The translations under genes and the position numbers were made by a program. Below the pieces are notes generated by a model. The model saw only the letters and a list, made by a program, of their open reading frames with translations. It made no database searches and was not told the DNA's origin. Below are positions 17,535 through 26,496 of a stretch of DNA of 64,000 nt, piece by piece (within the stretch, counting starts at the first letter, position 1; each line of letters starts with the position of its first letter). This DNA is from Betaproteobacteria bacterium (lineage in GTDB: Bacteria; Pseudomonadota; Gammaproteobacteria; Burkholderiales; SG8-39). The stretch is from contig JACRAS010000148.1 in the NCBI GenBank assembly GCA_016234705.1, positions 1-64,000 on the forward strand, given 5' to 3'.

Positions 17535-18731
17535 ATGCTTAACATTTCCCGAATCAAGGTCCGCAAGATCGGCCACCGCATCCTTGCGCTGGTCGGCGCC
17601 TGCGTCGCGATCGTGGTGGTCACGTTCGGTCAGATCTACGCCTTGCGGCAGGAGCAGACTACCCGCGCGCTGAGCGAGCGCGACATGCAGCGCCTGATGG
17701 AAAGCGTCATCCGCAGCATCGAAAGCATCATGTTGCCGGGCCAGGCGGCGCTGGTGCAGACCTTCGCCGAAAAGCTCAAGACGATTCCGGACGTGGTGGA
17801 TTTCCGCATCATGCGCACCGACGGCAACGAGGCCTTCCGCGACAACCGGACCCTGGACGGGGTCAATACCAGGCTCGGTGACGGAGTCTTCGCGCGGCAC
17901 GAACGCGAAGCAGTGGTGCCGGTGCTGCCCGCGGCGGACCCCAACCTGAGCGCGGCGATGGAATCCGCGCGGCACAACTTGGTTTCGTATCATGAGCCCC
18001 AGCCGGGAGAACCGCGGCGGCTGACGTTCATCTATGCGATCCCGAACCAGGTCGCCTGCCATGGCTGCCACGGCGCCGAGCGCCCCTTCCTCGGGGCGGT
18101 GAAGCTTACGACATCGATGGAGGCGGTTGACGCAATGATGGCCGCAACGCGCCGCGACACCTGGTTCGCCACGGGCGCGGCGCTGGTCCTGGCGCTGATC
18201 CTGGTGGGTGCGATGATCCGAAGATCCGTGGTCCGGCCGATCGAAGCGGTCACCGCGGCGATGCGGCGCGCCGCCGGGGGCAACCTGGACCAGGCGGTTC
18301 CGGTGCCGGGCGACGACGAAATCGGGCAGATGGCGCACAGCTTCAACATCATGATGGCGCGCCTCAACGATCTGTACCAGGGGCTCAGGCTGGAGCAGGA
18401 CAAGCTCAACACGGTGATCCAGAGCACCGGCGAGGGCGTGGTACTCACCGATGCCACGGGCCGAATCGTCCTGGTCAATGACGCGGCCGTGCATTTGCTG
18501 GGCAAGCGCCGCGAGAGGATCGTAACGGACGGATTCCAGAAGCTGCTGGACAACCCGGAGATCGTGGATACGCTGCTGCAGCGCCAGACCAGCGCGCTGC
18601 CCAGCCCGTTCAAGGTCAGCTACAAGGGCCGCGCCCTGCGGGTGATTGCCGCCACCATCCGTGGCAAGGAGGGAACGCCGATCGGGTCGGCCGCGCTGCT
18701 GCGCGACATCACGCCAGACCGGGAGCAATAG
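17535..18731 (+). CDS. Heme c sensor with HAMP and PAS domains but no output domain
   Basis: 398 residues from ATG 17535, 35 bases after the EAL gene. A membrane helix (about 15-37) and a second (about 213-235) enclose a periplasmic domain with a single CHGCH heme motif near residue 177. HAMP (about 236-290) and a PAS domain (about 295-398) follow, and the protein then ends in DITPDREQ where a kinase or GGDEF domain would be expected. It may be a dedicated sensor subunit working with the kinase of the same operon, or a truncated kinase. The periplasmic part resembles that of the cyclase at 3773-5479. Confidence 0.88.
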   Translation: MLNISRIKVRKIGHRILALVGACVAIVVVTFGQIYALRQEQTTRALSERDMQRLMESVIRSIESIMLPGQAALVQTFAEKLKTIPDVVDFRIMRTDGNEAFRDNRTLDGVNTRLGDGVFARHEREAVVPVLPAADPNLSAAMESARHNLVSYHEPQPGEPRRLTFIYAIPNQVACHGCHGAERPFLGAVKLTTSMEAVDAMMAATRRDTWFATGAALVLALILVGAMIRRSVVRPIEAVTAAMRRAAGGNLDQAVPVPGDDEIGQMAHSFNIMMARLNDLYQGLRLEQDKLNTVIQSTGEGVVLTDATGRIVLVNDAAVHLLGKRRERIVTDGFQKLLDNPEIVDTLLQRQTSALPSPFKVSYKGRALRVIAATIRGKEGTPIGSAALLRDITPDREQ

Positions 18732-19057
18732 GCGCTCTCGCCTGCTTCGCCACGTGCTCCGGCGTTCGACGGGTGTACTACGAAACGCCTTTGTTCAAGT
18801 GCAGGGGACACTCTATAATCCCGGATGCAGGGGGAACGGTACTTGCCTTGCTGTGGCGGTTGGAACGGATTGCGCAGCAATTTGCCGGCTAACCCGCAGC
18901 GGTCGCGGTCTTCGCCGGGTGAAGACCTGAGCGAAATTTAACATGAGGCAGATTTTGCGCCCTCTGGGACCGGTTCAAGCAATTGAATGCGGCGCGCCGG
19001 AGAGCCGTACAGACTTGGCGTTGCATTGATACTCCTTCCCATCAGGATTCGAAAGCC
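18732..19057. other. Intergenic stretch with sigma-70 promoter and hairpin
   Basis: Holds the promoter at 18791-18819 and, 90 bases later, a perfect 7-bp stem GGTCTTC / GAAGACC (18907-18913 and 18921-18927) with a 7-base loop and no U tract. This may be a structured leader of the CHASE gene or a small RNA. Confidence 0.4.
18791..18819 (+). promoter_or_regulatory. Sigma-70 type promoter
   Basis: A perfect TATAAT (18814-18819) lies 17 bases after TTGTTC (18791-18796). It would give a leader of about 230 bases before the CHASE gene. Confidence 0.55.
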
Positions 19058-19930
19058 ATGACACAGCAAGGTGCAGACCCTCCCGGCCCAAGGCAGCGCC
19101 GCATAAAGCTGCTTACAAGCTTCGTTTTCCTGGCGGTGGTGGCGCTCGGCGGAACTCTAAGCGTGAATGCCGACCGAACGAGGACCGCCCACCTGCAGGC
19201 CGAAGCCAGGGTGGCCGCGGCGCATTACGCGCAGCGCATCATCGTGCATATGGACCGCTCCCTATCGGCAACATACGTGCTTGCCGCGATGGTGCGGGTG
19301 ACAAAAGGCCGAGTCGTGAATTTCGACAGCGTGGCCGGCTCGACCCTGCGCTTCTATCCCGATGTCAGCAGCCTGCAGCTCGCGCCGAGGGGCATCGTTA
19401 CTTACATCGTGCCCATGGCGGGCAACGAAAAAGCCGTGGGGCATGACCTGCTGCGCGATGAACAGAGAAACAAGGAGGCCATCGCTGCCAAGAATACGGG
19501 AAAGCTCACCCTTGCCGGCCCGTTCGAGCTGATACAGGGCGGGGGCATCGCGGTAATCGGCCGGCTGCCGATTTTCATTCCCGACACCAGCGACCGCTTT
19601 TGGGGCTTTTCCACCGTGGTCATACGCGTCGCAGGCCTGCTGGAAGGAGCCCGCATCTCGGAGCTCTCCGACGAGGGATATCGATTCGAGTTGTGGCGCA
19701 TCCACCCCGACACTGGCGAGCGGCACGTTTTTGCCACCTCCACCGGCGGCGCGATGCTCACGCCAATCGTGTACTCGTTCCCCGTTCCCAACGGGAAATG
19801 GTACCTGAGTGTCGAGCCCAAGACCGGGTGGATTTCTTGGAGCTGGATCGCGTTTGAAGCGGCGAGCACCCTCGCGGCGGGCGCGCTGTTGGCGTGGATG
19901 GCCCGCATGGCGCTAGCAGGCAGTCAATAA
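19058..19930 (+). CDS. CHASE-domain membrane protein lacking an output domain
   Basis: 290 residues from ATG 19058. A membrane helix (about 18-40) is followed by an extracytoplasmic CHASE domain (about 45-260: VAAAHYAQRIIVHMDRSL, FYPDVSSLQLAPRGIV, GRLPIFIPD, FWGFSTVVIRV) and a C-terminal helix (about 265-285), after which only AGSQ remains. CHASE domains normally sit on kinases or cyclases; here none follows within 70 bases, so this is a truncated receptor or a sensing partner for another protein. Confidence 0.85.
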   Translation: MTQQGADPPGPRQRRIKLLTSFVFLAVVALGGTLSVNADRTRTAHLQAEARVAAAHYAQRIIVHMDRSLSATYVLAAMVRVTKGRVVNFDSVAGSTLRFYPDVSSLQLAPRGIVTYIVPMAGNEKAVGHDLLRDEQRNKEAIAAKNTGKLTLAGPFELIQGGGIAVIGRLPIFIPDTSDRFWGFSTVVIRVAGLLEGARISELSDEGYRFELWRIHPDTGERHVFATSTGGAMLTPIVYSFPVPNGKWYLSVEPKTGWISWSWIAFEAASTLAAGALLAWMARMALAGSQ

Positions 19931-20000
19931 TAATGTGATACATATGGAACAATGTTCAAGGTCAGACACCTTTATCCATCAATTTCACGTTTACTACCTA

Positions 20001-20594
20001 CTAGCGCGCCCGGCCCGCCGCCGCGCGCTCTTGTTCCCGCGCGGACTCCCATTCCCAAAGTGCCGCCTGCGCCTTGCGCTGGTAAGGGTCGTCCGGCTTG
20101 CTAAGGTGGACGAAGGTGCGCATGGCGCCGATCGCACCCGGCCGGTCGTGCAGTTCGTCGAGCGCGAGCGCCAGCCCATAATAAGCATTGACCTGCTGCT
20201 TGCGCAATGCGATGGCGCTGTCGAAGAAGTCGCGCGCGGCGCTGTAGCGTCGCAGCCCGATAAGCGCGAACCCCATGTTGACATGGGCTTCAGGCATTGC
20301 CGGATCGAGTTCGAGCACGCGATGGAAAGCAGTCATTGCGTGCTCGAATCGCTTGGCGTGCAGCATGACTACCCCTTGCTGGAAGCGCCGCTGAATTTCC
20401 TGCCGGGTTTGATCGGTCGCGAGTCCCGGCGCGCCCACGGGCGCACTGGCCGTTGAGAATCGCCAACCAAACAGGCCACCCTCGGACACGGCGGCGATCA
20501 CAAGGCCCCCGGCGGCAATGGCGATGACCGTCAGCGCCAGCGCGCGCCAGCGCACGTCGCGCGATCGCGATGCGCGCAGCGCCTGCCAGTTCAT
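20001..20594 (-). CDS. TPR-repeat membrane-anchored protein
   Basis: 197 residues from ATG 20594, which overlaps the TGA of the CcsA gene; a GTG at 20597 is the alternative. One membrane helix (about 18-40) is followed by at least three TPR units (RFQQGVVMLHAKRFEHAMTAF, AHVNMGFALIGLRRYSAARD, AYYGLALALDELHDRPGAI). TPR proteins such as CcmH/NrfG present apocytochromes to the heme ligation machinery, and its place right after ResB and CcsA suggests the same job. It is the last gene of the multiheme operon. Confidence 0.88.
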   Translation of the reverse strand: MNWQALRASRSRDVRWRALALTVIAIAAGGLVIAAVSEGGLFGWRFSTASAPVGAPGLATDQTRQEIQRRFQQGVVMLHAKRFEHAMTAFHRVLELDPAMPEAHVNMGFALIGLRRYSAARDFFDSAIALRKQQVNAYYGLALALDELHDRPGAIGAMRTFVHLSKPDDPYQRKAQAALWEWESAREQERAAAGRAR

Positions 20595-21406
20595 CACACC
20601 GCCCCCTTGTGCGGGGCCGTGGAGACAAACGGCACACCGAAGAAGGTCAGGAACGCCAACACGAACACCGCCATAATGAGCGCCGCGCTATGGTAGGGCT
20701 TGAGCTTGACCGTGACGCGCAGGTGAATGAAGAATGCCAGCAGCAGCCAGGTCGCAAACGCCCAGGTTTCCAGCGGGTCCCATGCCCAGTAGCGGCCCCA
20801 GGCATCCTGCGCCCAGATGGCGCCGGCAACCAGCATCAGCGACTCGAAGACAAACCCGACCATGATGAACCGAAACGCCAGGTTCTCCAGCCGGACACTG
20901 TCGGGAAGCTGGGCCAGGCGTGCGCCGACAATGCCGGCATGACGCAGCAGGATCAGGCCTGCGACACCGACGGCAATCAGCACCGTGCCCAGAAAAACCT
21001 TGCCGAACAGCATGTGAACGTAGAGCCAGACGGTGCGATAGGTGGGCGGAAAATGCCCCGCCGCGGAACTGGTCACGAGCAACCAAGCCATCATCACGAA
21101 AAGAATAGGCATGACCACCACCGCCGCCGGCCGCACCGCGGGCACGCGCCAATACGCCAGCGCATAGATCGTCAGCAGGCTCCACACATTGCTCGACAGG
21201 ATTTCGAACAGGGTGATGAACGGCCCGTGACCGAGCCGCTCCCAGCGCAACCCTAGCGAGACGGCGTGCGCGGCCAGCCCGATCATTATCACCGCAAGGA
21301 TGATCCGCTCGGGACGCTTCGCCAGCACCGTAGCGCCGATCGCCGTCGAGCCCGCCAGCGTGTAGAACATCAATGCCAGCCACAGCAGTTGCAGTTCAGC
21401 CGTCAT
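20594..21406 (-). CDS. ccsA: CcsA/ResC-type cytochrome c synthase subunit
   Basis: 270 residues, about eight membrane helices. The heme-handling WWD signature is WGRYWAWDPLETWAF, with conserved His residues nearby, as in CcsA/ResC of system II cytochrome c biogenesis. With ResB it moves heme across the inner membrane and attaches it to CxxCH motifs. The ATG overlaps the ResB stop by 4 bases. Placement at the end of an operon with 28 heme motifs suggests a dedicated maturation supply. Confidence 0.93.
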   Translation of the reverse strand: MTAELQLLWLALMFYTLAGSTAIGATVLAKRPERIILAVIMIGLAAHAVSLGLRWERLGHGPFITLFEILSSNVWSLLTIYALAYWRVPAVRPAAVVVMPILFVMMAWLLVTSSAAGHFPPTYRTVWLYVHMLFGKVFLGTVLIAVGVAGLILLRHAGIVGARLAQLPDSVRLENLAFRFIMVGFVFESLMLVAGAIWAQDAWGRYWAWDPLETWAFATWLLLAFFIHLRVTVKLKPYHSAALIMAVFVLAFLTFFGVPFVSTAPHKGAV

Positions 21407-22431
21407 GCGTCACCGTCCCACGGCTGCGCCGCGCATTTCTGCCAGAAGTGCCAGCCCAGGCTTGCCACCGCGAGCACGCAGGCGGCAAACAGCCACGGCA
21501 GGGTCCAGTCGTAGAAAACGGTGTAGCCCATCCAGGTGCTCAAGCGCTCGTACACCAGCACGCCCTGCGGCAAGGTGAGACTTGCGCCGGGCGCGAGTTC
21601 GTGCCGTGCCTCGCCGATGCGAACCACGAGTGTGTGTTTCTCAGGCAAGCGGAACTGCGAGACCTGCTCCGGATCGAGCAGAACTTCGTCGAACTGCAGC
21701 ATGGTCCATAGCGGCGTACGTGTGCCGGGCACTGTCCATTCCAACGCCTGGCGGTATTCGTGGATAGGGTAGGAAGGCAGATTGATGGTGCCGCGCCGCG
21801 CCGCGCTGCCATCGGCGGGATGCCACACAAACACCGGCGCGAAACCCTTGTTGAAACTGGTGTAGAAGCGGTAACCCTGGCGCACCAGCGGCTCCTGATC
21901 GCCGATCACCGCGCGCTGCACACCGCCGCTGTCGTCCAGCCAGCTTACGGTGTTGCGTGTTTCGGCCCTGCGCATGCCTTTTTCGTAGCGGATGGTGAAG
22001 CCCTCGTTGACGAACTGCGCGCGCTCGAGCTGCGAACGGTGCCACGGCCCGCTTTCGCTCTGGGTGAGTTGGCCGTGGAAGACTTCGCCTTCGGCCAGTT
22101 CGAGCTGGCCCTTCAGGTAGGTGAGCCGTCCCGCGGCCGCCAGCAGCACCAGCGCCAGCAGCGCCAGATGAAACGTGAGCAACGCGGTCTGCCGCCGGAA
22201 CACGGGGTTGGTCAACACTGCCGCGCTCAGATTGAGGGCGCCCAAGAACAGCGGCACCGCCACAAGCCAAGCCGTGCCGCCTGCCGCGGGGTCGTTGGCA
22301 AGCACGCCTACACCGAGCAGGACCAGTACCGCCAAGGTCAGTTTGAGCGAAGCGAGGCGCATGAGCCATGCGGCCGCGATCCAAGCGCCCGGCGCCTCGG
22401 CAGTACTCAAGTTACCCTCGCTCAGCCCCAC
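21403..22431 (-). CDS. resB: ResB-like cytochrome c biogenesis protein
   Basis: 342 residues from GTG 22431, with AGAGGA 6-7 bases upstream. Three N-terminal membrane helices (about 24-44, 54-74, 83-103), a large periplasmic domain and a final helix near 310-330 match a short ResB/Ccs1. The periplasmic part shows GDQEPLVRQGYRFYTSF and WTMLQFDEVLL. ResB is the partner of CcsA in system II heme attachment. It begins 31 bases after the 11-heme cytochrome gene and overlaps ccsA. Confidence 0.88.
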   Translation of the reverse strand: MGLSEGNLSTAEAPGAWIAAAWLMRLASLKLTLAVLVLLGVGVLANDPAAGGTAWLVAVPLFLGALNLSAAVLTNPVFRRQTALLTFHLALLALVLLAAAGRLTYLKGQLELAEGEVFHGQLTQSESGPWHRSQLERAQFVNEGFTIRYEKGMRRAETRNTVSWLDDSGGVQRAVIGDQEPLVRQGYRFYTSFNKGFAPVFVWHPADGSAARRGTINLPSYPIHEYRQALEWTVPGTRTPLWTMLQFDEVLLDPEQVSQFRLPEKHTLVVRIGEARHELAPGASLTLPQGVLVYERLSTWMGYTVFYDWTLPWLFAACVLAVASLGWHFWQKCAAQPWDGDA

Positions 22432-22462
22432 GGAAAATCCTCTGAGCTCCTGTTGCCGCTCG

Positions 22463-25045
22463 TCATGGCAGGCCGGTACAGTTTTCGTTGCTGTCGCGCA
22501 TCCAGTTTTTGCCGCTCGCGCCGTTACCCGGCGCGCCCTTGGAACCGCAGTCGGCTTCCTTCCACAGGCCGCTGGGCGCGAAATTGCGGATCTTCAGCAC
22601 CGCGTTCATGTAGTACGGCTCCCTATTGTAGGTGGCAGTGGTATTGTTGCGAACTTGCGTTCCCGCGGCCAGTCCGCCCTCGGGCCCGACGTCGTTCAGA
22701 TTCACCAGCAATGCCTTGTTCTTCCAGCCATGCGGCACGGCGACGTGACACCAATTGCAGCGCATGCGCCCGATCTTATTGGCGTGATACGAGTGCAGGT
22801 CACTGCGGCCGCGGTCACCGGGGTCGTTGAAAAAACCCGTTCGCTGGCCGGAATCGGTAGCGTAGGTGGCGTAGTTATGGCACTTGAAGCACACGCCGGC
22901 CGTGTTCGAGACCAACTCGCTGCTAAGGGTGCTCTTGTACCATAGGCCTTTTAGCAGAAAGTTGTTGTTCGATCCATGCGGTCCCCAGGGATTGCCGTTC
23001 TCGCCGCCATCGGGGATCACCGAGGTGCTCGAGGTGACGTTCGAACCGTGGCAGTCGCTGCAGTACATCGTCTGCGCGCCGACCGCGTTTCTCCAGGGCA
23101 GCAGCCAGTTGTTCGCCGAGAGCCCGCCGCGCACCGCCGGCGTGCGCCCGGTGATGTCCATCACCGGGTGCCATGACCGGTGGTTGTTGGTCGAATACGC
23201 CGCGGCGGCGCCGGAGTCGGCCGTCGTCACTTCCCCTTGATGGGCAAAGGGCGCCTGAAATTCCTTCGCCTGGTTGGTGTACTGCGTGAGATTGTTAGTG
23301 CTGGAGGGCGTGCCGCCCGGATAGCCGAGGATCGGCCGGTTGCCTGCCGGATAGGTATTGTTGTCGCTATAGCCATAGTCCGAGTGGCACTTGAGGCAGA
23401 TCTGGTACTCGCGGGTCACATAGGTGGCCGTCACGCTGGTATCTGCGTTGGTGCCCGGATCGCCGCGCTTGACCAGATAACTGGTCGGCAGGCTGCCAAA
23501 CGAGGCGCTGCCGTAGATCGGCTCGACACCCCAGGCGCCGCGCAGGACACCGGACGCGATATTGGTGTGCGTGTAGCCGGCGGCGTCGGTATGTGCATGG
23601 GTGCCCGCGGCGTCTGGCGCGCCGGACAGGGTTCCGGCCGGGTTGCCTACCAGCGATCGGAATTTAACTACCCGGTGCGGATTATGGCAGTCGGTGCACT
23701 CGGCGTGGCGGTTACTGAGGTTGCCCACGCCGAGCTTGGAACGGGACTCGAGCGAGTCCGCCCCGCAGCGGTTCGCCGCGGTGGCGCAGTCGATGAATCC
23801 GTCACTGAAATTGCCGCCGATGTCGTGCACTTCGCTCCCGGCCGGCTGATCGCTCGAAGTGATCGGCATGCGCCGCAGCAGCAGGAAATCGCCCCTGATA
23901 TTGGGCACCGTCGTGCTCGGCGTGATGACGCTGGATGCAGTATCGGTATGACACTGGTAGCAGGTCTGCTCGAGCGCGGAATTGCCGCCGGACTTCGGGT
24001 TCGTTCCACTGTCGGTACCCTCGCGCAACAACCGGCGCGAACCCGGCACGGTATGCGTATCGTGGCAGTTCAGGCAGGCCGCCTTCCATACCGGCAGGTT
24101 CGCCGGAAAATCGCGCTGCGCCGCGGGCGTCGCCAGGTAGGTGGGCGTCGCCACCAGGGGGTTGGCATGCGCCGAATAGGCCCAGGTGCCGCTGCCCTGG
24201 TTCTTGTCGTGGCAGGACAGGCAGATGATGTCGTTCACCACGTCGTGCGTGTTGCTGGGGACCGCCTGCTGGAAGCGATTCAGGCGCAGGAATTTGTGGT
24301 TGCCACGGGTGGTGTCGGTTTCGCGCAGATGCGGATCGTGGCAGGTGCCGCATTGCACCTGGCCCACGCCACCGGCGCCGGTGCCCTCAAGCGGCAACGA
24401 CGGACGGTAACCCGAGACGCGCACGCCGATCACGCTGCCGCTACCCGCCGGCCACTTCTGGTTGGCATCCACCGCGCGCAACTCGCCGTCGCGCGTGGCC
24501 AGCGTGCTGGTGAAATTCACCGAAATCGGATGGTCGTTGGTAAGATCCACGCCAAGATTGCGCGTGAATCCGGTCGACGCACCGGTACCTCCGGGCATCA
24601 CGCCGCCAGTACCGGTACCAGTCATCGGAATGGATACCGTGCCCGGCGTGCTCGATCCTTGCCCCCCCAGCACATTGACGTTGCCGATCGCCAGCGTGCC
24701 GTCGTGGCACGACAGGCACAACTTGGAACTGCCGCCCGGCTGATCGAGCGAGCCCTGGATCGCATTGGCGTCAAGCGAGGAAGACGTGTATACGGAATAC
24801 GTTGCATTCGAAAGGGCACGGTTCCATAGCGGAGTCACTCCGGAGGTCGCGGCGTGCGGCGTATGGCAAAACACGCACACCTGCGTCTCCGAAACCGCCT
24901 TCACCGTGCCGGCTCCGCCCGCCGACAGATTGTGCTTGGTGTTGCGCACATCGGGGACCAGCGCGGCGCAGGCCGCGCCCGCCGCCACGACAGCGACCAC
25001 TGCCCATGCCGTAATCAGTACGCCACGGATGTTAGCCACCATCAC
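22463..25045 (-). CDS. Large multiheme cytochrome c with 11 CxxCH motifs
   Basis: 860 residues with an N-terminal signal helix (about 8-28). Eleven heme motifs are seen in order: CVFCH, CLSCH, CGTCH, CLSCH, CLNCH, CYQCH, CTDCH, CLKCH, CSDCH, CFKCH and CNWCH. The first part (KHNLS, CVFCHTPHA, PLWNR, CLSCHDGT, NDHPISV, CGTCHDPH) is the doubled-CXXCH pattern and is homologous to the tetraheme protein at 33831-34655. Size and heme number fit an outer-surface or periplasm-spanning electron carrier. Ser/Thr/Gly-rich spacers are typical of exported surface cytochromes. The start ATGATG overlaps the NHL lipoprotein gene by 14 bases. Confidence 0.95.
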   Translation of the reverse strand: MMVANIRGVLITAWAVVAVVAAGAACAALVPDVRNTKHNLSAGGAGTVKAVSETQVCVFCHTPHAATSGVTPLWNRALSNATYSVYTSSSLDANAIQGSLDQPGGSSKLCLSCHDGTLAIGNVNVLGGQGSSTPGTVSIPMTGTGTGGVMPGGTGASTGFTRNLGVDLTNDHPISVNFTSTLATRDGELRAVDANQKWPAGSGSVIGVRVSGYRPSLPLEGTGAGGVGQVQCGTCHDPHLRETDTTRGNHKFLRLNRFQQAVPSNTHDVVNDIICLSCHDKNQGSGTWAYSAHANPLVATPTYLATPAAQRDFPANLPVWKAACLNCHDTHTVPGSRRLLREGTDSGTNPKSGGNSALEQTCYQCHTDTASSVITPSTTVPNIRGDFLLLRRMPITSSDQPAGSEVHDIGGNFSDGFIDCATAANRCGADSLESRSKLGVGNLSNRHAECTDCHNPHRVVKFRSLVGNPAGTLSGAPDAAGTHAHTDAAGYTHTNIASGVLRGAWGVEPIYGSASFGSLPTSYLVKRGDPGTNADTSVTATYVTREYQICLKCHSDYGYSDNNTYPAGNRPILGYPGGTPSSTNNLTQYTNQAKEFQAPFAHQGEVTTADSGAAAAYSTNNHRSWHPVMDITGRTPAVRGGLSANNWLLPWRNAVGAQTMYCSDCHGSNVTSSTSVIPDGGENGNPWGPHGSNNNFLLKGLWYKSTLSSELVSNTAGVCFKCHNYATYATDSGQRTGFFNDPGDRGRSDLHSYHANKIGRMRCNWCHVAVPHGWKNKALLVNLNDVGPEGGLAAGTQVRNNTTATYNREPYYMNAVLKIRNFAPSGLWKEADCGSKGAPGNGASGKNWMRDSNENCTGLP

Positions 25046-26114
25046 CGCCCGTCTCCAGATACTGGAATACCACTACGCGCCCGTTGAACATGTCGCCGAC
25101 AAATACCCGGTTACGACTGTCGATCCAGGCGCCGGCCGGCAGATAGAACCTGCCGGTCTCCTGTCCAAGCCCGCCGATCGCCATCAGAAAATCGCCGTCC
25201 CGATTGAATACGAGCAGGTGGTCGTGATAGGACTCGACCACATAAATGTTGCCGTCGCTGTCCACCGTGATGCCCTTGGGCCGCACCAGGTTACCGACAA
25301 ACAGCCCGCGCCTGCCGAAACTCGAGCGCCAGCGATCGCCGCCGTCGGCGAACACCTGAATGCGGCTGTTCATGGTATCCGCGACATACAGCTCACCGCG
25401 CGCGAACGCGAGGAAAGTCGGAAAGTTGAACTCGCCCGCACCTTCACCCTGGCGGCCGATCACCTGCAGCAGTTGCCCATCATCGTCGAAAACCTTGATG
25501 TCATGCGCGTAAGTATCGGCGACGAAAATGCGCTTGCGCGCCGCATCGTAGGCCAAGCCGGTGGGCCGCTTGAGTACACCGCGTCCGATCGCGCGTCCGG
25601 GGTTCCCGCTTGCATCGAGACGGGCGACAATGCCAAGCTGGGCGTCGGCAACCAGTATCTGGCCGGCTGGGCCGGCCGCAATGCCGATCGGGGCAATAAA
25701 ATTGGCGAGCCCATCTGCCTTGTCCCACAGCAGCAGTTCGCCCGCAACCGGGTCGAACACGAACACCGCCTGGCGGCTTGCATCCGTAACCAGAATTCGT
25801 CCCGTCGCGTCAACCGTCCCGGACTGCGGTCGCTGCAGCACCGTTGACGGTTGCTCGCCGACGACGAGCGCGGCAAGCCGGCGCAGCAATCCGCCGACGC
25901 CGTCCGCCGCGGCCGGCGCCGGCCTGAAAGTCACCTCGCCGAGGAGCTGCCCGGCATACATGAAACGCGGTACCTCCGGCGCCGCCGGCCACATCAGACG
26001 GCGGCCTTCGGGCGCATCTTCCATGCCGAAATGCAGCACGCGCGGAGCGGGCGCGGCGCAGGCGCCCAGCAGCACGCACAACGCCAGAAAAAGAGCGGTC
26101 GACAGCTTTACCAT
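25032..26114 (-). CDS. NHL-repeat beta-propeller lipoprotein
   Basis: 360 residues from ATG 26114, chosen because the lipoprotein signal (MVKLSTALFLALCVLLGAC) then starts at once; a longer frame upstream is not coding. The body has repeated NHL/six-bladed propeller strands (GRILVTDASRQAVFVFD, KRIFVADTYAHDIKVFD, GELYVADTMNSRIQVF, GNIYVVESYHDHLLVFN, NRVFVGDMFNGRVVVF). NHL propellers are often found beside exported multiheme cytochromes and probably act as assembly or docking proteins. It overlaps its neighbours on both sides. A paralog is at 34908-36038. Confidence 0.9.
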   Translation of the reverse strand: MVKLSTALFLALCVLLGACAAPAPRVLHFGMEDAPEGRRLMWPAAPEVPRFMYAGQLLGEVTFRPAPAAADGVGGLLRRLAALVVGEQPSTVLQRPQSGTVDATGRILVTDASRQAVFVFDPVAGELLLWDKADGLANFIAPIGIAAGPAGQILVADAQLGIVARLDASGNPGRAIGRGVLKRPTGLAYDAARKRIFVADTYAHDIKVFDDDGQLLQVIGRQGEGAGEFNFPTFLAFARGELYVADTMNSRIQVFADGGDRWRSSFGRRGLFVGNLVRPKGITVDSDGNIYVVESYHDHLLVFNRDGDFLMAIGGLGQETGRFYLPAGAWIDSRNRVFVGDMFNGRVVVFQYLETGGDGG

Positions 26115-26494
26115 CGGCCTGGCCCTAATGACTGATTGCCGCCATGGACGCGACTTTCCAGGCCATGGCGTCCCGAGTGGCACAGATCGCAGCGCTCCGT
26201 GCCCCACGCGATCTGGCCGTTGTGGCACAAACCGCAGAACTTGCCGTTGACGATATCCACCATGAGCACGTCGTTGGCGCCCGCCCGCATCTTGAAGCCC
26301 AGTTCATCGTGGCATACTTTACAGCGAAAGCGGATGCGGTGAAACCAGTGCGAAAAGATCACCGGACGCATGCCCTCTTTATCCGAGCGCTTGTTGAGCA
26401 CCACGTCGCCATACTCGGCTCGCGCCGGCGCCACATCCAGCACCGCACCGAGAGCCATCAGCATCGACAAGCACATGAGCATGCCCTTGCGCAT
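26108..26494 (-). CDS. Triheme c7-type cytochrome (family A')
   Basis: 128 residues with a signal peptide ending near PARA. Three motifs (CKVCH, CGLCH, CDLCH) with outlying His residues in SHWFHRIRF give the compact cytochrome c7 fold; mature start EYGDVV. It is a close paralog of the protein at 29914-30333 (same EYGDVV start, HWFHR, CxxCH spacing). A soluble periplasmic electron shuttle is the likely role. Its stop codon overlaps the NHL lipoprotein gene by 7 bases. Confidence 0.92.
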   Translation of the reverse strand: MRKGMLMCLSMLMALGAVLDVAPARAEYGDVVLNKRSDKEGMRPVIFSHWFHRIRFRCKVCHDELGFKMRAGANDVLMVDIVNGKFCGLCHNGQIAWGTERCDLCHSGRHGLESRVHGGNQSLGPGRW

Positions 26495-26496
26495 GG

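Noticed and set aside
18907-18927. c-di-GMP riboswitch upstream of the CHASE gene
   Set aside because: The stem is real but conserved GEMM core bases are not seen around it.
19018-19033. Sigma-54 match upstream of the CHASE gene
   Set aside because: TGGC and GC elements are present but the spacing is several bases too short.
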